From: Heminiphilus faecis
GTDB lineage: Bacteria > Bacteroidota > Bacteroidia > Bacteroidales > Muribaculaceae
Direction of reading: 5' to 3'
DNA: 53,837 bases
Assembly: GCF_008728965.1 (NCBI RefSeq)
Contig: NZ_VSMC01000021.1
Span: 1-53,837, forward strand
Below, piece after piece: positions 1-7,858 of this stretch; the stretch's first letter is position 1; every line of letters starts with the position of its first letter. The notes beneath the pieces were generated by a model. The model saw nothing but the letters and a program-made list of their open reading frames with translations, did not search any database and had not been told where the DNA came from. The position numbers and the translations under genes are program-made.

Positions 1-101
1 AGGCAGAACTTGACAGAATACAAGCAAAAATCAACAGAAGACCGCGAGAAAAATTAGGTTTCTCAGCGCCTCGTATTGAGTTCTTCAAACTATTGACTTA
101 A
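1..101 (+). CDS. IS30-family transposase, C-terminal end (partial)
   Basis: An open frame runs in from the left edge (codons start at base 3) and stops at TAA 99-101. The last 32 residues contain NRRPREKLGFSAPRIEFF, which matches the conserved C-terminal end of IS30-family transposases (N-x-RPR-K-LG-x-x-P-x-E-x-F). The rest of the element lies outside the window, so it is unknown whether the transposase is intact. The element would end somewhere in 102-150, just before the folP promoter. No terminal inverted repeat can be verified because the other end is not present. Confidence 0.7.
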   Translation, partial: AELDRIQAKINRRPREKLGFSAPRIEFFKLLT

Positions 102-151
102 TTTTGCACTTGCTTGTTGACTCTACACCATCTAAATGCAAGAAAAGTTTT

Positions 152-182
152 TTTGCCGTTAAACGGATTTTACGTATATTCG
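152..182 (+). promoter_or_regulatory. Candidate Bacteroidetes promoter for folP-cdaA
   Basis: TTTG at 152-155 and TATATTCG at 175-182 are separated by 19 bp. They resemble the Bacteroidetes -33 (TTTG) and -7 (TAnnTTTG, one mismatch) elements. The position is about 37 bp before the GTG start of folP and just outside the presumed IS30 end. Confidence 0.4.
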
Positions 183-218
183 CACATATATTAATACAAT
201 TTTAACGAATCTTTCAGC

Positions 219-1076
219 GTGAGAGAGTTTAAGCCGTTTTCAATCAATCTACAAGGCAGACTTATAATATATGACCGGCCGGTCATAGCAGGCATAGTCA
301 ACGTCACTCCCGACTCATTTTACAGCGGTTCGCGGGTTATAGAACGTGAGGCTGTATGCCGGCGTGTCGCGGAAATGATAAACGACGGAGCCGAATGGAT
401 AGATGTCGGGGCTTACTCTTCACGTCCTTCGGCCGACGATGTATCGCCTTCAGAAGAGCTCGACAGGCTTGCCGAAGGCATTGAAGCCATAAGAAAAACG
501 GCTCCAGACATCATAGTGAGTGTCGATACATTTCGGGCAGAAGTAGCCCGATATGCCGTCACCCAACTCGGAGCCGACATTATCAACGACATATCGGGAG
601 GTGATCTTGACCCGGAGATGGCCGCTACGGTGGCACGGCTCAACGTGCCATACATACTCATGCACATGCGGGGCACTCCATCGACCATGAGCACACTTAC
701 CGAGTACAACGATGTCACCGCCGACGTGCTTGCCGAAATCGCAGAAAAAATAAACCGCTTCGCCCTGCTCGGCGTCAATGACATAATCATCGATCCGGGA
801 TTTGGGTTTGCCAAAACGGTAGAGCAGAACTACCGTTTGCTTCACGACCTCGAACTGTTTCAAGTATTCGAGCGTCCTGTCTTAGCAGGCATGTCGCGTA
901 AGTCGATGATCTACAAGCCCCTCGGAACAGGACCGGACAATGCGCTGTACGGCACCGTGGCCGCCAATACGATAGCTCTCATAAAAGGAGCGTCGATACT
1001 TCGTGTACATGACGTGAAAGCAGCTGCCGACACGATAAAGACAGTATCATTAACCCTAACAAACTCAGGTCTATGA
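219..1076 (+). CDS. folP: Dihydropteroate synthase
   Basis: This enzyme condenses 6-hydroxymethyl-dihydropterin pyrophosphate with p-aminobenzoate to give dihydropteroate in folate synthesis, and is the sulfonamide target. The 285-residue length is normal. The family signature NVTPDSF is at residues 28-34, followed by DGAEWIDVGAYSSRP, the DTFRAEVA and INDISGG segments, DPGFGFAKT and the C-terminal RVHDV typical of the TIM-barrel fold. The start is GTG at 219; it places NVTPDSF at the usual distance from the N terminus. The stop overlaps the cdaA start by 4 bp (ATGA), so the two genes are probably translationally coupled. A folP-cdaA pair is common in Bacteroidetes. Confidence 0.95.
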   Translation: MREFKPFSINLQGRLIIYDRPVIAGIVNVTPDSFYSGSRVIEREAVCRRVAEMINDGAEWIDVGAYSSRPSADDVSPSEELDRLAEGIEAIRKTAPDIIVSVDTFRAEVARYAVTQLGADIINDISGGDLDPEMAATVARLNVPYILMHMRGTPSTMSTLTEYNDVTADVLAEIAEKINRFALLGVNDIIIDPGFGFAKTVEQNYRLLHDLELFQVFERPVLAGMSRKSMIYKPLGTGPDNALYGTVAANTIALIKGASILRVHDVKAAADTIKTVSLTLTNSGL

Positions 1077-1855
1077 CTCCATTCGGCATAAAAGACGCCC
1101 TTGACGTAATCATAGTGGCCCTGCTGCTCTTCTACCTGTACCGCATAATGAAAGAATCGGGCACTATCAATATATTTTTCGGTGTGCTCGCGTTTATCAT
1201 AGTATGGGTTGTGGCATCGGAGATATTCGAGATGAGGCTTATAGGCACCATACTCGACAAAGTCATGTCGATAGGCCTTATAATACTTGTCATACTGTTT
1301 CAGGATCAGATAAAACGGTTTCTCGTGGAGCTCGGCAACCACAAGAGATGGCACTTCCTGCGCAATATCCTACGACATCACCGCGGCCACAAAGACCACA
1401 GCGCCGATGCCCGACGCTGGGTCATGCCTATAGTGTATTCATGCATGTCCATGTCCAAATCCAAGACAGGAGCGCTGATTGTGATAGAGCAGTCCATTCC
1501 GCTCGAGAATTACGAAAAGACCGGCGACATCATAGACGCAGCCATCAACTCGAGGCTCATAGAAAACATCTTTTTCAAGAATTCGCCACTCCACGACGGC
1601 GCGCTCATCATAGCCCATGACCGCATAAAAGCTGCGGGATGCATACTGCCTGTAAGCCATGACACAAACATTCCACGGTCAATGGGACTGCGACACCGTT
1701 CGGCACTCGGCATAAGTCAAGCCACCGATGCCGCCGCGATAGTAGTCAGTGAAGAAACGGGAGGGATATCGTTTGCCTACAAAGGCAAAATCACAAGCCG
1801 CATGTCATCGACCGACCTTGAGCACAGACTGTCACAGCTTGTACAGGACGAATGA
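1073..1855 (+). CDS. cdaA: Diadenylate cyclase, membrane-bound (CdaA/DacA type)
   Basis: It makes cyclic di-AMP from two ATP molecules. The 260 residues begin with three hydrophobic segments (about 10-25, 33-50 and 62-76) that anchor it in the inner membrane, followed by a cytosolic DAC domain. The catalytic DGA motif is at 175-177 (HDGALII) and the RHR motif at 207-209 (GLRHRSALG), both intact. Length and layout match CdaA rather than DisA. It overlaps folP by 4 bp. No regulator such as CdaR or GlmM is adjacent. In many bacteria c-di-AMP controls potassium transport, and this window also holds trkA-trkH far downstream, but a link here is only inference. Confidence 0.93.
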   Translation: MTPFGIKDALDVIIVALLLFYLYRIMKESGTINIFFGVLAFIIVWVVASEIFEMRLIGTILDKVMSIGLIILVILFQDQIKRFLVELGNHKRWHFLRNILRHHRGHKDHSADARRWVMPIVYSCMSMSKSKTGALIVIEQSIPLENYEKTGDIIDAAINSRLIENIFFKNSPLHDGALIIAHDRIKAAGCILPVSHDTNIPRSMGLRHRSALGISQATDAAAIVVSEETGGISFAYKGKITSRMSSTDLEHRLSQLVQDE

Positions 1856-1867
1856 TAACGGCGGCCG

Positions 1868-2101
1868 TCAGCAACAGCATCCACTGTCGCCGTCCTTGTC
1901 AGCACACTCCGATACACGTGCGTCGTCTTTGACACATGTATCGGCAATAGGGCAATCGGCACATTGCGGAGATCTGGCATTACGTACACGTAGCCATGAT
2001 TTACGGAAATGCCTTACGGCCAATATGACAGCACACACTACAATCAACGCCACCCACATCCATTGCAGCAGAAAATCGGTCGAAGTCCAGCAAACAGTCA
2101 C
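1868..2101 (-). CDS. Small Cys-rich membrane protein (FeoB-associated type)
   Basis: A 77-residue protein has one hydrophobic segment (about residues 11-28) followed by a Cys-rich tail: CADCPIADTC, then a lone Cys, then a terminal CCC. This resembles the FeoB-associated Cys-rich membrane proteins of Bacteroidetes, which may handle iron or zinc; no feoAB is present here. The start is GTG at 2101, overlapping the NUDIX gene stop as GTGA, which argues for translational coupling. Its 3' end is only 12 bp from the convergent cdaA end. The family assignment is tentative; existence as a gene is supported by the coupling and by the membrane-plus-cysteine layout. Confidence 0.6.
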   Translation of the reverse strand: MTVCWTSTDFLLQWMWVALIVVCAVILAVRHFRKSWLRVRNARSPQCADCPIADTCVKDDARVSECADKDGDSGCCC

Positions 2102-2607
2102 TTTATATAATCTTTTATAAGTTCAAACTCATTCTCAAAATTGGGAGTAAACACATCACGCCCTACATTGGCCTTTATCTCATCAACATGCCAGAAGCGG
2201 CCTTCGGTTATCTCTCCCGGATCGGGTGCAAGCACCTCATCCTCCGCCACAATGACATAATAAGGATTAACCAGTTCCCGCTCCCTGTCTGACGTAAAGA
2301 CATAAGGCGGCAGTTTGGTCGGAACAAAGCCGCGCAGTCCGAGCTCTTCCGAAGCCTCCCTGAAAAGGGCTTCGGCTATCGACTCGCCGAAGTCGACATG
2401 TCCGCCAACAGCCGTGTCCCATTTGCCGGGCTGGATATCCTTGTCCATAGCGCGTTTCTGAAGATACAGAAAGCCGCCCTCACGCATCACATGCAGATGC
2501 ACGACAGGATGCAGCAACATAGAGCCGCCGTGACACTCGCTCCGGGTGGCTCTTCCGGTGACATTACCGACTTCATCCACTATGGGAAACAATTCTTCAC
2601 TGATCAT
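2098..2607 (-). CDS. NUDIX hydrolase (YfcD/Idi-like)
   Basis: The 169-residue protein carries a full Nudix box, GHVDFGESIAEALFREASEE followed by LG, with the G-x5-E-x7-RE-xx-EE-x-G pattern that binds Mg2+ for cleaving nucleoside-diphosphate-X substrates. The N-terminal EELFPIVDEVGNVTGRATR segment and the HPVVHLHV strand resemble the YfcD/isopentenyl-diphosphate-isomerase-like branch, so the substrate is not predictable. Its start overlaps the end of topB by 11 bp, and its stop overlaps the start of the Cys-rich mini-protein, so topB, this gene and the mini-protein probably form one transcript. Confidence 0.88.
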   Translation of the reverse strand: MISEELFPIVDEVGNVTGRATRSECHGGSMLLHPVVHLHVMREGGFLYLQKRAMDKDIQPGKWDTAVGGHVDFGESIAEALFREASEELGLRGFVPTKLPPYVFTSDRERELVNPYYVIVAEDEVLAPDPGEITEGRFWHVDEIKANVGRDVFTPNFENEFELIKDYIK

Positions 2608-4642
2608 GTCTATATTTTTTCTTTATATAAGCCGCTACCTTTGCCGGAGTGAGGTCGGCGCCGCATTCCGAAAAATCGATACGCAATGCGCAGCCGCTGC
2701 GAAACTCGCTGCACCCGTAGGCGCTTCGGCCCTTCAGCAGATGGCCTTTGCCACATAACGGACACAGTATCTCTTCAATACTCTTGACCGAGGGCGCACG
2801 TGTACGCTTCTTCTTAGGCTTGTCAGGCTGCACTTTTTCCTCGCTCTTGACTTCAATCTGTCTTGACGAATTGTCGCTCAACACATTTATGACTATATCG
2901 CCTATAAGTGTCTTCAGTTCCGAGATAAACTCGGCGGCTGAAAACTCGCCACGTTCTATGCGCCGCAACTTGTTCTCCCACAAGCCTGTCAGCTTGGCGC
3001 TTTTCAGCAGCTCCTCGTTGATTGTGGCTATAAGGTCTATTCCGGCTTGTGAGGCCTGAATGTTTTTACGTTCACGATATATATAACGGCGCTTGAACAG
3101 AGTCTCGATTATCGACGCTCGCGTTGACGGACGGCCTATGCCGTTCTCTTTCATAGCCTCGCGCAACTCCTCGTCGTCGACAGTCTTTCCGGCCGACTCC
3201 ATGGCTCTCAACAGCGTACCTTCGGTATACAATTTGGGCGGCTGCGTCTGTTTTTTCAGAAGCGACGGTTCGTGCGGGCCGCTCTCACCGACTTCAAAGG
3301 GAGGCAATATCTTGTTGTCGTCATCCTTGTCGGCACCATCCTGCTCCGCATTATCTTTGCCGGCGTATACTGCCCGCCATCCGGGAGCCACAATGACCTT
3401 GCCGCTTGCCTTGAAACCGACATCGCCGGCCACACCGTTGACTGTCGTCGAACGAAACGTGCAGTCGGGATAAAACGCCGATATGAAACGCAGGGCTATG
3501 AGGTGGTATAGCTTGCGTTCGTCACCTACAAGCGACGACGGCAACTGTCCGGTAGGTATTATGGCATGGTGATCGGTCACCTTCGAGTTATCGAATACTT
3601 TCTTTGATTTAGGCAGTTTTTTATCGACAATCGGGGCCGTAAGTCCGGCATAGGGAGTCATCTGCTTCAATATGACGGGAACCTTGGGGTATATGTCATC
3701 GCTAAGATAAGTCGTATCGACACGCGGATAGGTCGTGACTTTCTTTTCATACAAAGACTGGATGAGCCTTAGTGTATCGTCGGCGGTCCACCCCCACTTT
3801 TTGTTGCACTCAACCTGAAGCGACGTAAGGTCAAACAGTCGCGGAGGCGCCTCGCGCCCCTGCTTGTCAGCCACGTCAACTATGGAAAACGGTTTATCGG
3901 AAATCATGGCGAGCGCCTCTTCGGCAGCCTGCTGCGTCTTGAAGCGTCCCGACACGGCATTGAATGTCACGTCGCGGTATAGGGTCTTCAGCTCCCAATA
4001 ATCCTCCGGCTTGAAGTTGGCTATCTCATGATGGCGCTGCACGATAAGCGCAAGCGTGGGTGTCTGCACACGGCCTATCGACAGCACATTGCCCGGAGCA
4101 GAGTACTTGAGCGAATACAGGCGGGTGGCGTTCATACCGAGTATCCAGTCGCCTATGGCCCGCGAGAGTCCGGCATGATACAGCCGGTCGTAATCCTGTT
4201 CGGGCTTTAGCGACTTGAAGCCTTCGCGTATCGACTCGTCGGTAAGCGAACTTATCCACAGGCGCCTCACAGGGCACTTTATCTCGGCTTTCTGCATGAC
4301 CCAGCGCTGTATGAGCTCACCCTCCTGACCGGCATCGCCGCAGTTTATCACCTCGTCGGCCTCGCCTATAAGATTTTTTATAATTCCGAACTGCTTCTCG
4401 ATGCCCTTGTCGGCTATAAGTTTTATGCCGAAACGTCCGGGTATCATGGGCAACGCGCCCAACGACCAGCGCTTCCACAGGTCGGTATAGTCAGCCGGCT
4501 CTTTCAGGGTACACAAGTGGCCGAAAGTCCAAGTGACCTTATAGTCACCCCCTTCGTAATAGCCCTCGCAACGGTGGTCGGCGCCCAATATGGCGGCGAT
4601 GTCCTTGGCTACACTCGGTTTCTCGGTAATACACAGTTTCAC
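2597..4642 (-). CDS. topB: DNA topoisomerase III (type IA)
   Basis: This enzyme relaxes and decatenates DNA by single-strand passage. The 681 residues start with the Toprim domain (KLCITEKPSVAKDIA; acidic NCGDAGQEGEL, the DxD-like region). Next are IGRVQTPTLALI and the catalytic tyrosine in TTYPRVDT (Tyr305 by position), then DHHAIIPTG and GIGRPSTRASIIETL. The C-terminal zinc-finger-like CPLCGKGHLL...YGCSEFRSGC (four Cys) follows a basic linker (PDKPKKKRTRAPS). All type IA signatures are present. Bacteroidetes carry both chromosomal and mobile-element TopB copies; the surrounding mazG and NUDIX genes make this look like the chromosomal one. Confidence 0.95.
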   Translation of the reverse strand: MKLCITEKPSVAKDIAAILGADHRCEGYYEGGDYKVTWTFGHLCTLKEPADYTDLWKRWSLGALPMIPGRFGIKLIADKGIEKQFGIIKNLIGEADEVINCGDAGQEGELIQRWVMQKAEIKCPVRRLWISSLTDESIREGFKSLKPEQDYDRLYHAGLSRAIGDWILGMNATRLYSLKYSAPGNVLSIGRVQTPTLALIVQRHHEIANFKPEDYWELKTLYRDVTFNAVSGRFKTQQAAEEALAMISDKPFSIVDVADKQGREAPPRLFDLTSLQVECNKKWGWTADDTLRLIQSLYEKKVTTYPRVDTTYLSDDIYPKVPVILKQMTPYAGLTAPIVDKKLPKSKKVFDNSKVTDHHAIIPTGQLPSSLVGDERKLYHLIALRFISAFYPDCTFRSTTVNGVAGDVGFKASGKVIVAPGWRAVYAGKDNAEQDGADKDDDNKILPPFEVGESGPHEPSLLKKQTQPPKLYTEGTLLRAMESAGKTVDDEELREAMKENGIGRPSTRASIIETLFKRRYIYRERKNIQASQAGIDLIATINEELLKSAKLTGLWENKLRRIERGEFSAAEFISELKTLIGDIVINVLSDNSSRQIEVKSEEKVQPDKPKKKRTRAPSVKSIEEILCPLCGKGHLLKGRSAYGCSEFRSGCALRIDFSECGADLTPAKVAAYIKKKYRHDQ

Positions 4643-4653
4643 CGGCGCCGCAA

Positions 4654-5079
4654 TTATTGTTTGGTCATTGTACAGCTGTCAGTGCCGCGAGGAGTCACTA
4701 TGACAAGTCTGCCTGTCTTTATCTCGGGCATCTTGTCAAAATCGATCTCAACCGCAATCACTCCGTCCTCCTCCCACTGAAACCAACGGTCGAAGTCCAC
4801 TCCGTCAATGTCGGTAGCCGCATAACTGCGTGAGCCGTTGTGCAGGGTTATAGACTTCACCTGCTGAGAAGTATGGGGGCGACCTACAAACTTACCGTAC
4901 ATGCGGGTCAGGTCGGCGCGATAATCTATGCTGTCTATGACGAGAGTCAAGTGCTGGCCGTCGCTAAGGCTATAGCGGGGTTTGCGCTCACTCCGGGCAT
5001 ATGATACAAATGCGGTGACAAGCAGAAACATCACTGCAAGTCCGAAAATCCAAACTCTGTTATTTTTCTTGCTTTCCAT
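4654..5079 (-). CDS. Hypothetical membrane-anchored protein
   Basis: The 141 residues start with a short basic stretch and one hydrophobic helix (about 10-27), consistent with a signal anchor, followed by a roughly 110-residue beta-rich soluble part. No cysteine sits in a lipobox position. I recognise no family. It lies between mazG (10 bp upstream) and topB (11 bp downstream) on the same strand, so it is probably co-transcribed with both. Confidence 0.7.
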   Translation of the reverse strand: MESKKNNRVWIFGLAVMFLLVTAFVSYARSERKPRYSLSDGQHLTLVIDSIDYRADLTRMYGKFVGRPHTSQQVKSITLHNGSRSYAATDIDGVDFDRWFQWEEDGVIAVEIDFDKMPEIKTGRLVIVTPRGTDSCTMTKQ

Positions 5080-5089
5080 AACGGATGTA

Positions 5090-5884
5090 TTATTTTATCG
5101 CATCTATGCGTTTAGCTTCATTCCACAACCGGTCCATCTCTTCAAGTGTCATATCCTTCAGCTGACGTCCCGACTCTTTAGCCTTGGCCTCGACGTAGTT
5201 AAAGCGCGATATGAACTTGCGGTTGGTCTTTTCCAGAGCATTCTCCGGATTTATTTTGTACAGACGTGCGGCATTGATCATGCTGAAGAGCACGTCGCCG
5301 AACTCCTCCTCCATCTTTTCGCGGTCCATGCGGTCAATCTCGCGGTCAAACTCCGCAACCTCCTCCTTGACCTTATCCCACACCTGACGGGGCTCCTCCC
5401 AATCAAAACCCACGTTGGCGGCCTTCTCCTGTATGCGGTCGGCCTTTATCATGGCGGGAAGCGATGCCGGCACACCCGACAGCACCGTCTTATTGCCGTC
5501 TTTCTCCTTCAGTTTTATCTGCTCCCAGTTCAGCTCCACGTCATGAGCGCCGTCGACATGCACAGAGCCAAACACATGGGGATGTCGAAATATCAGTTTC
5601 TTATTCAGGCGGTCGGCCACTTCGGCTATGTCAAACTCATCTTTTTCCTCACCGATTTTGGCGTAAAACAGCACGTGAAGCAGCACATCGCCAAGCTCCT
5701 TGCATATATTGGAATTGTCATCGTTCAGCAAAGCGTCACAAAGCTCATAGACCTCCTCTATCGTATTTGTACGCAACGATTCGTTGGTCTGCTTGCGGTC
5801 CCACGGGCACTCCACCCTAAGCCGGTCAAGCGTATCGATCACGCGCCCCAACGCCTCTATTTTCTCCTGACGGGAATGTTTCAT
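5090..5884 (-). CDS. mazG: Nucleoside triphosphate pyrophosphohydrolase MazG
   Basis: It hydrolyses NTPs and dNTPs to monophosphates and pyrophosphate, acting as a house-cleaning enzyme. The 264-residue length is typical of the two-domain MazG. The N-terminal domain carries LRVECPWDRKQTNESL, the EExxE-type metal site in NTIEEVYELCDAL, and KELGDVLLHVLFYA. The second domain repeats the pattern in KVKEEVAEFDREI and EEFGDVLFSMIN. It is the first gene of the minus-strand cluster ending in topB and the NUDIX gene. A TAAATTTG -7 box on the minus strand lies about 20 bp upstream. Confidence 0.95.
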   Translation of the reverse strand: MKHSRQEKIEALGRVIDTLDRLRVECPWDRKQTNESLRTNTIEEVYELCDALLNDDNSNICKELGDVLLHVLFYAKIGEEKDEFDIAEVADRLNKKLIFRHPHVFGSVHVDGAHDVELNWEQIKLKEKDGNKTVLSGVPASLPAMIKADRIQEKAANVGFDWEEPRQVWDKVKEEVAEFDREIDRMDREKMEEEFGDVLFSMINAARLYKINPENALEKTNRKFISRFNYVEAKAKESGRQLKDMTLEEMDRLWNEAKRIDAIK

Positions 5885-5903
5885 ATCCTATAATTTATTG
5901 ACA

Positions 5904-5911
5904 CAAATTTA
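5904..5911 (-). promoter_or_regulatory. Candidate -7 box for the mazG operon
   Basis: On the minus strand 5911-5904 reads TAAATTTG, a full match to TAnnTTTG, 20 bp before the mazG ATG. A -33 TTTG is not clear at the expected distance. The rest of the 5885-6156 intergenic region holds the divergent promoter of the HAD gene and nothing else recognised. Confidence 0.35.
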
Positions 5912-6097
5912 CACATAAAAATCCAAAAACCGAAATTCCCGCCCGATTTCAATCCTCTGGCACAATCAGCCGCTTCCTGCACTTTATGAAGAAGTCGCAG
6001 ATAATTTGAGCCCCCTTTGATTGTAGCTATGATAATCTTAATAACATCACGGCAATGTACGGCGCATGTTAATATAGCTGAAAGGGAGGGCCCGATT

Positions 6098-6128
6098 TTG
6101 GCGGGTAAGGGCAAATGACTTACCTTTG
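6098..6128 (+). promoter_or_regulatory. Bacteroidetes promoter for the HAD phosphatase gene
   Basis: TTG at 6098-6100 (within TTTTG) and TACCTTTG at 6121-6128 are separated by 20 bp, matching the Bacteroidetes -33/-7 consensus. The -7 box is 28 bp upstream of the ATG at 6157. Confidence 0.6.
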
Positions 6129-6156
6129 CAGAGTAATTTACAATGAGTATTGAATC

Positions 6157-6945
6157 ATGAGCCATGTACTATTTTTCGACATCGACGGCACACTTGTCAG
6201 TTTCGAGACACACAAAGTGCCTCAATCGACTGTCGAGGCCCTGCAGAAAGCCCATGACCGGGGCAATAAAATCATAATATCGACCGGACGGCCTTACTGC
6301 ATAATCAACAATCTGCAACCGCTACAGGACCGCAATCTTATAGACGGATACATAACGATGAATGGCTCATACTGCTTCGCCGGCGACAAAGTACTGTACA
6401 AGAATCCGATACCGGCCGCTGATGTGACTACACTCGGACAGATATGCACCGAACGGGGCTATCCATGTATAATTGTTACCGAGAAAGAGCTGAAAGTTGT
6501 AAACCCGGACTCACAGGTACGCATGATATTCAATGAATATCTCAACGTTGACGAGATAGCGGAAACTACATTTGAAGAGGCGCTTAATAGCGAAATCTAT
6601 CAGATGACGCCATTCTTCGACGCAAAAGCGGAGGCTGATATAGCTCCGCTCATGCCGGGATGTGAGTTCAACCGCTGGTATCCGGCATTTGTCGACGTGA
6701 CGGCAAAGGGCAACACCAAAGCCCACGGCGTGACCGTGATGCTCGAGAGCCTCGGCGTGCCCCTGTCATCATCGATAGCTTTCGGCGACGGCGGCAACGA
6801 CGTATCCATGCTAAAGGAAGCGGCCATTGGCATAGCAATGGGCAACTCCGCTCCCGATGTACAAAAAGAGGCCGACATGGTCACCGACAGCGTTGACAAC
6901 GACGGCATACTCAACGCACTTAAGCGTCTTGATATTATAGATTAA
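6157..6945 (+). CDS. Cof-type HAD-superfamily phosphatase
   Basis: The 262 residues begin with the HAD motif I FFDIDGT (nucleophile Asp8, acid Asp10). Motif II is IISTGRP, and motifs III/IV appear as the conserved Lys (TKAHGV) and FGDGGNDVSML. The large C2 cap between motifs II and III defines the Cof/YidA group, which usually dephosphorylates sugar phosphates or flavin and PLP phosphates; the substrate cannot be read from sequence. It stands alone behind its own promoter. The next gene begins 80 bp later behind a separate -7 box. Confidence 0.9.
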   Translation: MSHVLFFDIDGTLVSFETHKVPQSTVEALQKAHDRGNKIIISTGRPYCIINNLQPLQDRNLIDGYITMNGSYCFAGDKVLYKNPIPAADVTTLGQICTERGYPCIIVTEKELKVVNPDSQVRMIFNEYLNVDEIAETTFEEALNSEIYQMTPFFDAKAEADIAPLMPGCEFNRWYPAFVDVTAKGNTKAHGVTVMLESLGVPLSSSIAFGDGGNDVSMLKEAAIGIAMGNSAPDVQKEADMVTDSVDNDGILNALKRLDIID

Positions 6946-6989
6946 TGCTCAATTACTACAAAAATAGCGTTATTGTCAGATTTTTTTCG

Positions 6990-6997
6990 TAACTTTG
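6990..6997 (+). promoter_or_regulatory. Candidate -7 box for the glycogen-synthase-like gene
   Basis: TAACTTTG at 6990-6997 matches TAnnTTTG, 28 bp before the ATG at 7026. The nearest TTG (6973-6975) is only 14 bp upstream, so the -33 element is uncertain. Confidence 0.45.
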
Positions 6998-7025
6998 CAT
7001 TTATTATACAGCAATTATCAGTTTA

Positions 7026-7835
7026 ATGGACATTAATAAAGTTCTTTACATTTCGCAAGAAATATCCCCTTATCTGCCTGAAACCCCTATGGCCGAGCTT
7101 AGTCAGAAACTGCCGCAGGGCATTCAGGAAAAAGGCATCGAGGTACGCACTTTCATGCCTAAGTACGGGTGCATAAAGGAACGTCGCAACCAATTGCATG
7201 AAGTAATACGACTGTCGGGGCTTAATATCATCATCGATGACGCCGACCATCCGCTTATAATAAAGGTGGCAACCCTGCAGCCCACCCGCATGCAAGTATA
7301 CTTTATCGACAACGAAGACTTCTTTCTGCGCGGCCAGACAGCCAAGGACCTTGAAATAAATTTAATGCCGGATGACAATGACGAGCGTATCATGTTTTAT
7401 GTGCGCGGAGTCGTGGAGACGGTAAAGAAACTGCGCTGGGACCCCAATCTCGTCCACTGTTCGGGATGGGTGTCGGCATTGGCCCCTATATATCTGAAGC
7501 GCATATATGCCGACGATCCGTCGTTTAAAAACGCAAAAATAGTTTATTCGATATTCGATGACAAGTTTGAGGGCACCCTCGATCCTCGCTTTCTCGAAAA
7601 GCTCAAGATGGAAGGACTCACCGACGAGGACCTGTCGTCAATAGCCGCGGCTCCCGTCGACGCCACAGCGCTCAACAAGCTGGCCATCGACTACTCCGAC
7701 GCCGTGATACAGGCATCGCCCGAAATCGACCCGGAACTTCTCGAATATATCAAGGCGTCAGGAAAGCCGTTCATGCCCTACCCCGGCAATACGGACTACA
7801 CCGACCGTTACGCAGAGTTTTACCACTCCTTATAA
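7026..7835 (+). CDS. Glycogen/starch synthase-like protein, N-terminal GT5 domain only
   Basis: The 269 residues resemble the N-terminal Rossmann domain of GT5 glycogen synthases: KVLYISQEISPYLPETPMAE..LPQGIQEKGIEVRTFMPKYG, then YFIDNEDFFLR, then LVHCSGWVSALAPIYLK. Full-length GT5 enzymes are about 480-550 residues, so the C-terminal GT-B half with the second nucleotide-sugar-binding lobe is missing. The ADP-glucose-binding KxGGL motif is also absent (PETPMAELSQ stands in its place). It is therefore unlikely to be a working synthase; a scaffold or regulatory role is possible. The frame is intact with a normal stop, and it is followed after 24 bp by the DUF4270 lipoprotein gene, a pairing I recall from Bacteroidales. 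Confidence 0.8.
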   Translation: MDINKVLYISQEISPYLPETPMAELSQKLPQGIQEKGIEVRTFMPKYGCIKERRNQLHEVIRLSGLNIIIDDADHPLIIKVATLQPTRMQVYFIDNEDFFLRGQTAKDLEINLMPDDNDERIMFYVRGVVETVKKLRWDPNLVHCSGWVSALAPIYLKRIYADDPSFKNAKIVYSIFDDKFEGTLDPRFLEKLKMEGLTDEDLSSIAAAPVDATALNKLAIDYSDAVIQASPEIDPELLEYIKASGKPFMPYPGNTDYTDRYAEFYHSL

Positions 7836-7858
7836 TTCATCACTTTGTTGTTACAGCA

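Noticed and set aside
4982-5893. A 303-residue plus-strand frame
   Set aside because: It is the reverse-strand shadow of mazG, whose motifs are complete on the minus strand.
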